Positions 18,343 to 29,528 of a stretch of 64,000 nt of DNA are shown here, piece by piece (within the stretch, counting starts at the first letter, position 1; each line of letters begins with the position of its first letter). A program made the translations under genes and the position numbers. The stretch is from Streptococcus suis (GTDB taxonomy: Bacteria; Bacillota; Bacilli; Lactobacillales; Streptococcaceae): positions 186,001-250,000 of the forward strand of contig NZ_JAEUXI010000004.1 in NCBI RefSeq assembly GCF_016775005.1, given 5' to 3'. Below the pieces are notes generated by a model that saw only the letters and a list, made by a program, of their open reading frames with translations, was not told the DNA's origin and ran no database searches.

Positions 18343-19710
18343 CTACCGTAAACCAAGTGCTGCAAGCTTTTCTTGGTATTTATAGAAATCAATTTTCAAA
18401 CCTAGTCCACCATAAACATCATACTCATCTATCCAATCCCCATATTCTGGAATTGTGGTTTGCTCAATCCCATTAGCACCATCTAAGACAGTGGCAATTC
18501 CGTCTGTAAAGACAAAACTACCCGGGATATTGGTAGATGTGAGAGCATAGACTTTACCGATTGCCTCCGCACCTGTAAAGAGTTTGCTTGGATTTTTAAC
18601 CTGTGACAAAATGGCTGCCATAACCTGTTGTTGTCGTCGTGTTCGACCAAAGTCATTCTCATCATCTTTACGGAATCGAGCATAGTTGAGCAGGGTACGG
18701 CCATCCATTTGCTGTACACCTTCTTGAATGGTCTGACTTGGCACAACACCATTTTCCATATTGAGATCATCAGGGACATCAACCTCTGTGACATCGTAGC
18801 CATTTACGGTTCCAAACTGTGCGTCAATAGTGACTCCGTTTGGAAAAAGTGTATCTATAGCTGTCGCAAAGGTTGAAAAGTCAATCATGGCATAATATTT
18901 AATATCAATATCAAAATTCTCTTTTAATACCTGACGAACATTTTCAGCTCCTTGCTGGTTATTTTGCTCACCAAAGGTATAGGCAACATTTAGCTTATAG
19001 TCATAGCCACCAATGTCAATCAAAGTATCCCGCATAAAGCTAACCATTTTCACCTTGTTGTCACTGTTATTGACATTCAAGACCATGATAGAGTCTGTTC
19101 GGGTAGCGTCTGATGTTTCTCCGACTCGACCATCCGTTCCTAGAATCAAAATATTGACACCATTACTGGTATTTTCACCATAAAAGACCTCACTAGTAGC
19201 TTTATTCTCAACAGAAGTATAGCCTTTGAAGGCCATAAAGCCCATGGCCAACAAGACCAAACCGATAGCCATTAAAAACCATTTAAAATAGGTTTTGATG
19301 CCTCGCTTTTTCTTTTTAGGCTTAGCTACTGGTTCTTTTTTGGCAAAGAAGGGTTTGCGCATCCGCTCTTTTTTGGGGTATGTTGGCAACTCCTCCTCAC
19401 CATTTTCCTCCCAGTCGGTCACCACCTGAGCAGATTTCTTCCACTTATCCTTTCCATGGTCTTCATTCCAATCTGGGAGAAGATCCTCATCCTCTTCGAC
19501 AGGTAAACTACGAGACCGAGATTTTCGTCTGGAAGGTCTCGATTCCTGAACAGGACTAGTTTGCGAACCATAGGTCTGACGCAACTCTAGTTTTTGTTGC
19601 AGATAAGCTAACTCTCGCTTTTCCTTGTCGTTTAAATAGTGGATATTTTTTTGTAAATAATCAATTCGTAATTCCTCATGATGACTGAGGATTCCCTTGT
19701 ATTTGGTCAT
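18343..19710 (-). CDS. psr: LytR-CpsA-Psr family protein (wall polymer ligase family)
   Basis: The 455-residue protein has a long charged cytosolic N-terminus (to about 145), one membrane helix (FLMAIGLVLLAMGFMAF) and an extracellular LCP domain with ILILGTDGR, TDSIMVL, SFMRDTLIDI and NYARFRKDDENDFGRTRRQ. LCP proteins transfer undecaprenyl-linked polymers to peptidoglycan. Start ATG 19710 follows AGGGGA. It is the last gene of aroA-aroK-pheA-psr, an arrangement conserved in streptococci. Which polymer it attaches is unknown; the polysaccharide of the locus at 42-61 kb is one candidate. Confidence 0.9.
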   Translation of the reverse strand: MTKYKGILSHHEELRIDYLQKNIHYLNDKEKRELAYLQQKLELRQTYGSQTSPVQESRPSRRKSRSRSLPVEEDEDLLPDWNEDHGKDKWKKSAQVVTDWEENGEEELPTYPKKERMRKPFFAKKEPVAKPKKKKRGIKTYFKWFLMAIGLVLLAMGFMAFKGYTSVENKATSEVFYGENTSNGVNILILGTDGRVGETSDATRTDSIMVLNVNNSDNKVKMVSFMRDTLIDIGGYDYKLNVAYTFGEQNNQQGAENVRQVLKENFDIDIKYYAMIDFSTFATAIDTLFPNGVTIDAQFGTVNGYDVTEVDVPDDLNMENGVVPSQTIQEGVQQMDGRTLLNYARFRKDDENDFGRTRRQQQVMAAILSQVKNPSKLFTGAEAIGKVYALTSTNIPGSFVFTDGIATVLDGANGIEQTTIPEYGDWIDEYDVYGGLGLKIDFYKYQEKLAALGLR

Positions 19711-19725
19711 CACTTTTCCCCTGAC

Positions 19726-20553
19726 TTATTTGATCTGATAGACCATATAGTTCCCTAAAATTTTATAAGAAATCCCCAAACTTGTCAATTCTTTTAAGGC
19801 ATAGCTGAGCAGTTCATCCTGCTGGTTCTCCGCGTCAATGATAAAGAAGTACTCACCAAGTGCCGTTTTGAGAGGCCGACTTTCAATCTTGGTCAGGTCA
19901 ATCCCCCGCCAAGCAAAAACAGACATTGCCTTATAAAGAGCACCTGGTAAATTATCTGGCAGAGTTAGCGCCAAAGATACTTTCTTCTCTCCAGCTGGCA
20001 ATGAAAGCCTCGGTTTGTCCTGCCCCAATAGCCAAAAACGGGTAAAGTTTTGGCTAATTTCCTGAATATCCTGAGCCACAACTTCCAAGCCATACTCATC
20101 CGCCGCCGCATGAGGTGCGATTGCGGCGAAGGGGTGTTCGGGATGCTCCGCTACAAACCGTGCCGCGTAGGCAGTACTAGCTGTCATTTCAAGTCGTGCC
20201 TGCGGATAATGCTCCTGGACGTACTTCTTGCCTTGAGCTATGGCCTGCGGGTGCGAATAGATAACCTCAATCGGCTTATCTGCACTGGTTGCCAAGAGTT
20301 GTTGGGCGATGGGCTGCACAACCTCTGCAACTGCATGAATTTCCGCCTGATGGAAAAGATAATCAATGGTCTCATGAACACTGCCCTCAATGGAATTTTC
20401 AACAGGAACAACTGAATACTCTACTTGCCCTGATTCAAAGGCCTTGATGACTTCCGTTATAGTCCCATAAGCCAGCAAATCAGCCTCTGGAAAGGCTTGC
20501 TGGGCAACGTGGTGAGTAAAGGACCCGCGAGGGCCTAAGTAAGCTACTTGCAT
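19726..20553 (-). CDS. pheA: Prephenate dehydratase
   Basis: A 275-residue monofunctional enzyme converting prephenate to phenylpyruvate. Visible motifs: VPVENSIEGSV, the TRF motif in NFTRFWLL, and a C-terminal ACT domain with ESRP (phenylalanine feedback site). There is no chorismate mutase domain. It overlaps aroK by 10 nt, so translation is coupled. Confidence 0.96.
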   Translation of the reverse strand: MQVAYLGPRGSFTHHVAQQAFPEADLLAYGTITEVIKAFESGQVEYSVVPVENSIEGSVHETIDYLFHQAEIHAVAEVVQPIAQQLLATSADKPIEVIYSHPQAIAQGKKYVQEHYPQARLEMTASTAYAARFVAEHPEHPFAAIAPHAAADEYGLEVVAQDIQEISQNFTRFWLLGQDKPRLSLPAGEKKVSLALTLPDNLPGALYKAMSVFAWRGIDLTKIESRPLKTALGEYFFIIDAENQQDELLSYALKELTSLGISYKILGNYMVYQIK

Positions 20554-21035
20554 AGAATTTTCCTTGCTACATGTTCTGGACTTAAATCATCCGTATCAAT
20601 GACGGTATCAGCCAATCCTTGATAGAGAGACATTCGCTCTTGATAGATTGTTTCAAAGTCATCCTTACTATTTTCTAAAAAGAGGGGACGCTGGGATTGA
20701 CTATCTTGGCTAATTCGCTCATAGGCAACATCAAATGATGCCGTCAATAAGACATTATTTTCCTTATTCTTTTGCAATAACTGACGATTGAACTCTGATT
20801 TGACTACACCGCCACCTGTCGACACAAGGCAGTCAGCTGACAAGGCCAACAATTCTTTCAAGACTTCCGTTTCAACTTGACGAAAGGCGGCTTCACCTTT
20901 AAGTCTGAAATAATCTGCGATAGACATGCCAATTCGTTCTTCAATGATTTGGTCCATATCGTAAACAGGTAAATTTAGCAAATTTGCAGTAGTGGTTTTT
21001 CCTACTCCCATAAATCCAAGTAAAACGATTGGCAT
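20544..21035 (-). CDS. aroK: Shikimate kinase
   Basis: A 163-residue P-loop kinase: Walker A GFMGVGKTT near residue 7, YDMDQIIE shikimate-binding Asp, STGGGVV and the lid Arg in SQRPLF. Phosphorylates shikimate to shikimate-3-phosphate. Eight nt after aroA. Confidence 0.96.
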   Translation of the reverse strand: MPIVLLGFMGVGKTTTANLLNLPVYDMDQIIEERIGMSIADYFRLKGEAAFRQVETEVLKELLALSADCLVSTGGGVVKSEFNRQLLQKNKENNVLLTASFDVAYERISQDSQSQRPLFLENSKDDFETIYQERMSLYQGLADTVIDTDDLSPEHVARKILCK

Positions 21036-21043
21036 AATTTCTC

Positions 21044-22362
<1,319 letters not shown>

Positions 22363-22545
22363 ATATTTTCAAAGAGTTTTCAGATTTTTTTGACAATTTC
22401 AGATTAATTTCTATAAGAAAATTCCTCTTGAAGCATAAAAATATATGTGAAGTTCAGATTGTATCATATCAATCTCAGAATTTCCAGAATTTACTGAAAA
22501 TTTTATCAAAATGAATTTATTTTAGTTTAAAAATCTTAAAAATAA

Positions 22546-22554
22546 TGGTAAAAT
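22546..22554 (+). promoter_or_regulatory. Extended -10 promoter of the DAHP synthase operon
   Basis: TGGTAAAAT (TGn extended -10) lies 34 nt before the TTG start of the first DAHP synthase, giving a very short 5' leader. No convincing -35 is seen. Confidence 0.5.
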
Positions 22555-22587
22555 TAAGGAATATACCAATGAAAGAGGACTTCTATA

Positions 22588-23607
22588 TTGTTTACAGCAA
22601 TCAGTAAAAAAATTGACATCAATCAAGTGCGAGAGCATTCTAAACTCTCTCCAGAAACACTTGCTAAAAAACAAGCTCGTGACCGTGAACTTGAAGCCAT
22701 CTTAAAAGGTGAAGATGATCGTCTTCTCCTAGTAATTGGCCCATGTTCATCAGACAATGAAGAGGCCGTCTTGGACTACGCACACCGTTTGGCCAAACTT
22801 CAAGAAGAAGTCAAAGATAAAATTTTCATGGTCATGCGGGTCTACACTGCCAAGCCACGTACAAATGGTGACGGCTACAAGGGCCTCATGCACCAACCTG
22901 ATACAGATGCCGCACCAAGCTTAATCAACGGTATCAAGGCTGTGCGTAATTTGCACTACCGCGTCATTACCGAAACTGGATTAACAACTGCAGATGAAAT
23001 GCTTTATCCAGAAAACCTGCCATTGGTAGACGACTTGGTTTCCTACATCGCTATCGGAGCACGTTCGGTGGAAAACCAACAACACCGCTTTGTTGCATCA
23101 GGCATCGACGTTCCAACTGGCCTCAAAAACCCAACATCAGGTAACCTCAAAGTCATGTTCAATGGTCTTTTTGCCGCTCAGAAGAAACAATCATTCCTCT
23201 TCAATAATACGGAAGTTGAAACATCTGGTAACCCACTTGCTCACGTTATCCTTCGTGGCGCAGTCAATGAAAATGGCAAATATGTACCAAACTACTACTA
23301 CGATAATCTCTTGGAAACCATTGAACTCTATGGCCAATTTGGCTTGAAAAATCCATTCATCATCATTGATACCAACCATGACAATTCTGGGAAAAATTAT
23401 TTGGAACAAATCCGTATCGTCCGTCAAACCTTAATCAACCGTGACTGGAACGAATCCATTCGTAACTACGTTCGCGGCTTCATGATTGAATCCTACATTG
23501 AAGACGGTCGCCAAGACAATCCAGATGTCTATGGAAAATCCATCACAGACCCTTGCTTAGGCTGGGAAAAAACACAAGAACTCATCCGAGAAATTTACAA
23601 GAGATAG
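22588..23607 (+). CDS. aroF: 3-deoxy-7-phosphoheptulonate (DAHP) synthase, copy 1
   Basis: A 339-residue class I (AroG-type) DAHP synthase with GPCSSDNEEAVLDYA, KPRTNGDGYKGL, ITETGL and DTNHDNSGKN motifs. Condenses PEP and erythrose-4-phosphate, the entry step of the pathway. The start appears to be TTG at 22588 behind AGAGGA, which may limit expression. Copy 2 starts 9 nt after its stop; the two are clearly paralogous over the full length, with differences concentrated in the N-terminal 35 residues where feedback ligands often bind in this family. Confidence 0.95.
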   Translation: MFTAISKKIDINQVREHSKLSPETLAKKQARDRELEAILKGEDDRLLLVIGPCSSDNEEAVLDYAHRLAKLQEEVKDKIFMVMRVYTAKPRTNGDGYKGLMHQPDTDAAPSLINGIKAVRNLHYRVITETGLTTADEMLYPENLPLVDDLVSYIAIGARSVENQQHRFVASGIDVPTGLKNPTSGNLKVMFNGLFAAQKKQSFLFNNTEVETSGNPLAHVILRGAVNENGKYVPNYYYDNLLETIELYGQFGLKNPFIIIDTNHDNSGKNYLEQIRIVRQTLINRDWNESIRNYVRGFMIESYIEDGRQDNPDVYGKSITDPCLGWEKTQELIREIYKR

Positions 23608-23616
23608 GAAAATACT

Positions 23617-24642
23617 ATGGGAATCCACAAACGTAGCATCAGTTTAGACATTGATAAAGTAAAAGAGCTTTCAAAGCTCGAAGGAGACTTTCTGGCTGCA
23701 AAAAATCAGCGTGATGAAGAACTGAAAGGCATTATCCGAGGCGAAGATGACCGTTTGCTCTTGGTTATCGGCCCTTGCTCTTCTGATAATGAAGAGGCCG
23801 TTTTGGAATACGCACGTCGTCTCTCCAAACTTCAAGAGGAAGTCAAGGATAAAATCTTCATGGTCATGCGGGTTTACACAGCTAAGCCACGTACCAATGG
23901 GGAAGGCTATAAAGGACTGGTTCATCAGCCAGATACTTCTAAATTACCAGACCTCATTAACGGAATTGCAGCCGTTCGTAATTTGCATTACCGTGTCATT
24001 ACTGAGACCGGACTCACAACTGCTGATGAAATGCTCTACTCTGCCAACTACCCACTGGTAGAGGATTTGGTTTCCTACCATGCCATCGGAGCTCGTTCGG
24101 TTGAAGACCAAGAACACCGCTTTGTTGCCTCAGGCATCGACATGCCAACAGGTATGAAAAACCCAACTTCTGGTAACTTGACTGTCATGTTCAACGGTAT
24201 CTACGCAGCACAAAACAAGCAGAATTTTATCTACCGTGATGCCGAAGTTGATACAGATGGCAACCCTCTAGCTCATGCTATCCTTCGTGGTGCCAATACT
24301 GAAAAGGGCGGATATGAGCCAAACTACTACTACGATATTCTCTTGAAAACTATCAAACAGTATGAACAATTTGGTCTTAAAAATCCATTTATCGTCATTG
24401 ATACCAACCACGACAATTCTGGTAAAAACTACCTGGAACAAATCCGTATCGTCCGTCAGACCCTCATCAACCGTGATTGGAATGAAGCGATTCGCAAATA
24501 TGTCCGTGGTTTCATGATTGAATCCTACTTAGAAGACGGCCGTCAAGATAGCCCTGAGGTATTCGGCAAATCCATTACAGACCCTTGTTTGGGCTGGGAT
24601 AAAACGGAAGCCCTTATCCGTGAAATCCACCAAACTTTATAA
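23617..24642 (+). CDS. aroG: 3-deoxy-7-phosphoheptulonate (DAHP) synthase, copy 2
   Basis: A 341-residue class I enzyme with the same core motifs as copy 1 and a different N-terminus (MGIHKRSISLDIDKVKEL) and C-terminal end. ATG follows AGGAAAATACT. Tandem copies may respond to different aromatic end products (inference, common for AroF/AroG/AroH sets). The letter of the gene name is arbitrary. Confidence 0.94.
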   Translation: MGIHKRSISLDIDKVKELSKLEGDFLAAKNQRDEELKGIIRGEDDRLLLVIGPCSSDNEEAVLEYARRLSKLQEEVKDKIFMVMRVYTAKPRTNGEGYKGLVHQPDTSKLPDLINGIAAVRNLHYRVITETGLTTADEMLYSANYPLVEDLVSYHAIGARSVEDQEHRFVASGIDMPTGMKNPTSGNLTVMFNGIYAAQNKQNFIYRDAEVDTDGNPLAHAILRGANTEKGGYEPNYYYDILLKTIKQYEQFGLKNPFIVIDTNHDNSGKNYLEQIRIVRQTLINRDWNEAIRKYVRGFMIESYLEDGRQDSPEVFGKSITDPCLGWDKTEALIREIHQTL

Positions 24643-24684
24643 ACTCGACTATTAAAAAAATCAGATGAAAAATGGAGGAGACCT

Positions 24685-25554
24685 GTGACTATTGATGGAT
24701 ATACTCGCTTAGCTGCTGTTGTAGCCAAGCCAATCAAACACTCAATTTCCCCTTTTATTCATAATCTGGCTTTTCAAGATACAGGTGTAAATGGAGTATA
24801 TGTTGCTTGGGAAATTCCAGAGGAAGACTTGGCTGTTACGCTAGAAAATATCAAACGCTATGATATGTTTGGAATCAATCTTTCTATGCCCTATAAGCAA
24901 GCTGTCATCCCTTATCTAGATGATTTAACAGCGTCTGCACGCCTGATTGGCGCTGTCAATACCGTTATTCATCAGGATGGAAAGCTAATTGGGCACAATA
25001 CTGACGGTATTGGCTTTTTCAAAAGCTTGGAAAATTTAAGAGGATTTCAAGTAGACAACAAATGCCTGACCATTCTAGGTGGTGGTGGTGCTTCTACTGC
25101 TATCATAGCTCAGGCTGCACTGGACGATGCCAAAGAAATCACCATTTTCTGTCGGAAACAAAGCTTGGAAAGAACAAAGGCAAGCATTGCACCAATTACA
25201 CAAGCTACTGGAGTGCCCATGAAGGTTCTAGTCAACGATGATAGCCAGTTGATGCAAGAAGAAATTACCAAGTCAGACCTGTTGGTCAACGGCACTAGTG
25301 TCGGAATGGACGGAGTTTCTTTACCTGTCCCTACCAGCCTAGAATTCCCAGAACAGCTCTTGGTTGCAGATATCATATACCAACCTTTTGAAACACCTTT
25401 AATGAAGCTTGCCCAGTCACAAGGCAACCCAACTATCAATGGTTTGGGCATGCTACTCTTTCAAGCAGCTGAAGCCTTCCAAGCCTGGACTGGTAAGGAA
25501 ATGCCGACTGACTTGATTTGGGACCAATTAGTCCAGAAATACGACATCAAATAG
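24685..25554 (+). CDS. aroE: Shikimate dehydrogenase
   Basis: A 289-residue NADP-dependent enzyme: SISPFIHN shikimate-binding segment, catalytic Lys in NLSMPYKQ, the NTDG motif, nucleotide loop GGGGASTAI and a C-terminal [14 protein letters not shown]. Starts with GTG behind GGAGGAGACCT. Reduces 3-dehydroshikimate to shikimate. Confidence 0.96.
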   Translation: MTIDGYTRLAAVVAKPIKHSISPFIHNLAFQDTGVNGVYVAWEIPEEDLAVTLENIKRYDMFGINLSMPYKQAVIPYLDDLTASARLIGAVNTVIHQDGKLIGHNTDGIGFFKSLENLRGFQVDNKCLTILGGGGASTAIIAQAALDDAKEITIFCRKQSLERTKASIAPITQATGVPMKVLVNDDSQLMQEEITKSDLLVNGTSVGMDGVSLPVPTSLEFPEQLLVADIIYQPFETPLMKLAQSQGNPTINGLGMLLFQAAEAFQAWTGKEMPTDLIWDQLVQKYDIK

Positions 25555-25566
25555 AGAGGAAATCTG

Positions 25567-26634
25567 ATGAAACTGACCGTCAATATTCCCTACAATCCCT
25601 ACGACATCCTTATCCAAAGAGGAAGTTTAGCACAGACAGGTGCATGGGTCAAAGAACTTTGGAAACCTCAGAAAATCGCCATTATTACAGATGACCACGT
25701 TGGCTCACTCTACCGTGAAACAGTCCAGTCAAGCTTGGAACAAGCTGGTTTTGAAACCATTGCTTTTGAATTTTCAGAAGGCGAAGCATCAAAAAATCTT
25801 GACACTGTCAATCAAGCCTACGAATTTCTCGTAAAAAATGGCATGACACGCAGTGACGGAATCATTGCCCTGGGTGGTGGTGTCGTTGGTGATTTGGCAG
25901 GTTTTGTCGCTTCTACCTATATGCGTGGTATCCATTTCCTACAAATCCCAACCAGCCTAACTGCCCAAGTCGATTCTTCTATCGGGGGAAAAACTGGCGT
26001 GAACACCCCATTTGCCAAAAATATGGTGGGGACCTTCTGCCAACCAGACGGCGTTCTCATTGACCCTGATACCCTAAAAACACTCGGCAAACGTGAATTG
26101 ATTGAAGGAATGGGCGAGGTTGTCAAATATGGCTTAATAGATGATGTGGAGCTCTGGGAAACCCTAGACCAATTAGACGGCTCTGTCGAGAGCATTCTGG
26201 AGCATGCTGACTATATCATCTACCACTCCTGTGAAGTTAAACGCAAGGTCGTTGTCGAAGATGAATTAGACAACGGTGTCAGACTCTACCTAAACTTCGG
26301 TCACACGATCGGACATGCTATTGAAGCGACCGCTGGCTACGGCCAGGTCATGCACGGTGAAGCTGTTGCCATCGGTATGGTACAAATCTCACGCGCAGCT
26401 GAGAAAAAAGGACTGATGCCAACCGGTATGACAGAAAAGATTATCGCCATGTGTGAAAAATTCGGCTTGCCGATTGCACATCAGCCTTGGAATGTAGATG
26501 AATTATACGCCGCCCTAACTCACGATAAAAAAGCACGTGGCAAGACCATCAAACTTGTCATCGTACCACAATTAGGCCAGGCAGCCATCCATCAAATTCC
26601 AATGGAAGAAATGCTGGAATATCTACAAGTCTAG
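25567..26634 (+). CDS. aroB: 3-dehydroquinate synthase
   Basis: A 355-residue NAD- and metal-dependent enzyme with [33 protein letters not shown] and the zinc ligands in [10 protein letters not shown] and HGEAVAIGM. Converts DAHP to 3-dehydroquinate. Last gene of the rightward aro operon, 12 nt after aroE. Confidence 0.97.
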   Translation: MKLTVNIPYNPYDILIQRGSLAQTGAWVKELWKPQKIAIITDDHVGSLYRETVQSSLEQAGFETIAFEFSEGEASKNLDTVNQAYEFLVKNGMTRSDGIIALGGGVVGDLAGFVASTYMRGIHFLQIPTSLTAQVDSSIGGKTGVNTPFAKNMVGTFCQPDGVLIDPDTLKTLGKRELIEGMGEVVKYGLIDDVELWETLDQLDGSVESILEHADYIIYHSCEVKRKVVVEDELDNGVRLYLNFGHTIGHAIEATAGYGQVMHGEAVAIGMVQISRAAEKKGLMPTGMTEKIIAMCEKFGLPIAHQPWNVDELYAALTHDKKARGKTIKLVIVPQLGQAAIHQIPMEEMLEYLQV

Positions 26635-26735
26635 TCAAATAAATTAGCTTTCAGACAAGAACTGAAGAGCAGGCAGTACTAGAGTACGGTAAGCTAAGAG
26701 TGACGATATAGCAAGGCTAATTCAAATGACGATAT

Positions 26736-26777
26736 AAAAAAAGACTACTGATTTGAATAAATCAGTAGTTTTTTTTT
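26736..26777. terminator. Bidirectional terminator between aroB and the transporter operon
   Basis: Arms ACTACTGATTT (26744-26754) and AAATCAGTAGT (26759-26769) with runs of A on one side and T on the other. Confidence 0.9.
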
Positions 26778-27576
26778 ACAAAATCATCTCATCATCAATG
26801 AGTTTTTCACCGCTATTTTTATGGAAGAGTTCCATAAGGTCTTGAACGGTTAAGTTTTTCTTTTCTTCACCACGAACATCGACAACGATTTGACCACGGT
26901 GCAACATGACCAAACGGTTTCCGTATTCAATGGCATTTTCCATGTTATGGGTAATCATAAGGGCTGTCAATTGATGACTTTCCACGATTTTCTTGGTCAA
27001 TTCCATCACCATGTCACTGGTCTTTGGATCCAGCGCTGCAGTATGCTCATCTAGGAGGAGAACTTTGGGTTTCACAAGCGAAGCCATCATCAAGGTCAGT
27101 GCCTGACGCTGCCCCCCTGAAAGAAACTGCGTATCCACTTTCATACGCTCTTCCAAGCCCAAACCAAGTTCTTTCAAGGCCTCTTTGAAGATTGCACGTT
27201 CGCTGTCTTTCACACCCCAGCCTAGACCACGAGATAAACCACGACGGTAGGCAATGGCCATATTTTCTTCAATGGTCAAACGGGAAGCCGTGCCCATCTT
27301 AGGATCTTGGAAAACTCTACTAATGTCTTTTGAGCGTTTAGCAGCTGAAACATTTTTGATGGATTTTCCTTCAAGTAAAATATCACCTGAATCAACTGTC
27401 AGAGCACCTGCAAGTGAGTTCATAAAAGTTGATTTACCTGCACCATTACCACCGATAATAGAGATAAAATCACCTTCTTGTACATCTAAGTTTAAACCTC
27501 GAAGAACATGGTTCTCATTAACCGTTCCTGCTTCGAAGGTTTTATGAATATTTTGAATCGATAAAATAGTTGTCAT
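26776..27576 (-). CDS. ABC transporter ATP-binding protein (TrpXYZ-type, aromatic amino acid uptake)
   Basis: A 266-residue ATPase with Walker A GGNGAGKST, signature LSGGQRQ and Walker B VLLLDEHTA. It belongs with the permease 9 nt upstream and two lipoproteins of the ABC_sub_bind (PF04392) family. In streptococci this set is annotated as tryptophan or tyrosine transport (TrpXYZ). The location inside an aro/phe/tyr cluster and the Tyr/Phe-rich leader ORF support an aromatic substrate; the exact one is inferred. Confidence 0.88.
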   Translation of the reverse strand: MTTILSIQNIHKTFEAGTVNENHVLRGLNLDVQEGDFISIIGGNGAGKSTFMNSLAGALTVDSGDILLEGKSIKNVSAAKRSKDISRVFQDPKMGTASRLTIEENMAIAYRRGLSRGLGWGVKDSERAIFKEALKELGLGLEERMKVDTQFLSGGQRQALTLMMASLVKPKVLLLDEHTAALDPKTSDMVMELTKKIVESHQLTALMITHNMENAIEYGNRLVMLHRGQIVVDVRGEEKKNLTVQDLMELFHKNSGEKLIDDEMIL

Positions 27577-27585
27577 TACTTCCTC

Positions 27586-28479
27586 CTAAGCATTTCCGTT
27601 CAACTTTGGACGACGAATGTTGAACTTTTTCTGCAATTCTGGCACATAGAGAACCGTTGCCAAGAGAATGGCAGAGAAGAGTTTCACAAGGTCAGCATCC
27701 ATACCTGGAATTTCCAAGATAGTCAAGATAATCAAGCGGTAAATAACGGCTCCTAGTACGACAGATGCCAAGCGTTGTCCAATTTTCAAATTGCGCAATA
27801 CCACTTCTGCGATAATCACAGAAGCCAAGCCGATAACAATGGTACCTGTACCAGAGTTCAAATCTGCATAACCATTGTTTTGTGTCAATAAGGCACCACA
27901 GAGGGCAATCAAGCCATTGGACAACATGTAACCATAGATTTTCATATTATCAACATTGATGCCGTTGGCTTCACTCATCGGGATATTGTCACCTGTTGAA
28001 CGAATGGCCAAACCAATTTGCGTATTGAGCAAAAGAGTCAATAAAAGGATCACCACAATAACGAAGGCTGCTCCAATCAGCAAAACAGCATTTGTCTTCG
28101 TAAGGCCCAAATCTTGCAATTGTGTCACCAGTGTTTCCTGTTTTAGCAAGGCTACGTTTGCCTTTCCCAAAACCTTGAGGTTAATCGAGTAGAGGCCCGT
28201 CAAGGTTACGATACCTGTTAAAAGGGCTGGAATTTTCAACTTGGTATGAAGCAAGCCCGACACTAAACCAGCTAGCATCCCCGCGACAAAGCCTAGGAAG
28301 GTCGCAAGCAAAGGGTTCAGCCCATTAACAATTCCAGTTGCACAGACAGCGGCGCCAAGCGGGTAGGCACCTTCTGCTGTCAAGTCTGCGATATCTAAAA
28401 TACGGAAGGTCAGGTAAACACCGATGGCCATAATTGACCAAAGGAGACCCTGAGAAATACTTGATAAAATCAAATCCAC
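27586..28479 (-). CDS. ABC transporter permease (TrpXYZ-type)
   Basis: A 297-residue integral membrane protein with about eight hydrophobic helices, of the BPD_transp_2 (LivH-like) class that pairs with PF04392 binding proteins. It begins MDLILSSISQGLLWSIMAIG and forms the channel of the transporter with the ATPase downstream. The 50-nt gap to the binding-protein gene holds a weak CCCC/GGGG hairpin. Confidence 0.88.
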   Translation of the reverse strand: MDLILSSISQGLLWSIMAIGVYLTFRILDIADLTAEGAYPLGAAVCATGIVNGLNPLLATFLGFVAGMLAGLVSGLLHTKLKIPALLTGIVTLTGLYSINLKVLGKANVALLKQETLVTQLQDLGLTKTNAVLLIGAAFVIVVILLLTLLLNTQIGLAIRSTGDNIPMSEANGINVDNMKIYGYMLSNGLIALCGALLTQNNGYADLNSGTGTIVIGLASVIIAEVVLRNLKIGQRLASVVLGAVIYRLIILTILEIPGMDADLVKLFSAILLATVLYVPELQKKFNIRRPKLNGNA

Positions 28480-28529
28480 GATTTACTCCTTTTATTGCCC
28501 CGTCATCAATTGGGGTCTTCTAGTTTTTC

Positions 28530-29504
28530 TTATTCTGAAACGGTAAGGTTAGATACATCAATACCGAGTTTTTCTGCCATATCAGTATTGACATGCAATT
28601 CAACAGTTTCTGGATACTGAACAGCTGTTTCTGCTGGATCAGCACCTTCGAGAATTTCGATAGCAATCTTAGCAGTCTGACGCCCAAGCGCTTCGTAGTT
28701 AGTACCGTAAGTTAGGAGACCACCTTGATCTACCATGTCTGTCGAACCACCAATAACTGGCACTTTATATTCAACAGATAATTCACCAATCATTGACATC
28801 GTTGATGCAACAGTATTGTCCGTTGGAACAAAGACAGCATCTACATCTTGCATCAAGCTAGTTGCTGCGTCTTGAACTTCATTTGTCGAAGAAATGCCCT
28901 TAACAACAACTGTATAACCTGCATCTTCAAGTAATTTTTGCGCTTGCTCAACCTGTACTTCTGAATTTCGCTCACTGGTCGTATAGAGAATACCAACTGT
29001 TTTCGCATCTGGCACAGCCTGTCCCAATAATTCAACTTGTTTACCAATCGGTGCCTGGTCTGATGTACCTGTTAATAATCCGCCAGGTTGTTCAATTGAT
29101 TCAACCAAGTCAGCTGAAAGTGGGTCCGTTACTGCAGTAAACAGAATCGGTGTTTCCGTCGAAACAGTTGCTAAACTTTGTGCTGCAGGTGTTGCAATCG
29201 CTAGGACAATATCATTATCACCGACCAATTGCTCCGAAATGGTCTGAAGGTTGGCTTGATCTCCTTGAGCATTTTGGTAGTCCAAGGTAATCTTGTCACC
29301 TTCTGTATAACCATTTGCAGCCAATTCTGCCACAAATCCTTCACGTGCTGCTGTCAAAGAATCATGCTCCATATACTGCAAAATACCAACAGCAACGGTT
29401 TCACTAGATGAACTGTTTGAAGATGTTGAGCATGCTGCTAAAGCCAAGGCGCTCAAACCGATAACTGAAATTCCTGTTAATTTTTTAACCAAATACGAAT
29501 ACAT
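28530..29504 (-). CDS. ABC transporter substrate-binding lipoprotein, paralog 2
   Basis: A 324-residue lipoprotein with signal peptide and lipobox LAAC (Cys near residue 24), and the PF04392 fold (VGILQYMEHDSL, QGDQANL, TPILFTAVTDPL, VFVPTDNTVAS). It is a paralog of the next upstream gene, so the transporter has two binding proteins from tandem duplication, which may widen substrate range. Ribosome binding site AGGAG. Confidence 0.9.
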   Translation of the reverse strand: MYSYLVKKLTGISVIGLSALALAACSTSSNSSSSETVAVGILQYMEHDSLTAAREGFVAELAANGYTEGDKITLDYQNAQGDQANLQTISEQLVGDNDIVLAIATPAAQSLATVSTETPILFTAVTDPLSADLVESIEQPGGLLTGTSDQAPIGKQVELLGQAVPDAKTVGILYTTSERNSEVQVEQAQKLLEDAGYTVVVKGISSTNEVQDAATSLMQDVDAVFVPTDNTVASTMSMIGELSVEYKVPVIGGSTDMVDQGGLLTYGTNYEALGRQTAKIAIEILEGADPAETAVQYPETVELHVNTDMAEKLGIDVSNLTVSE

Positions 29505-29528
29505 ACATTTCTCCTAGCTATTTTTGAT

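Noticed and set aside
28498..28517. Terminator or attenuator between binding protein and permease
   Set aside because: Only a 4-bp CCCC/GGGG core and no T run; too weak to call.
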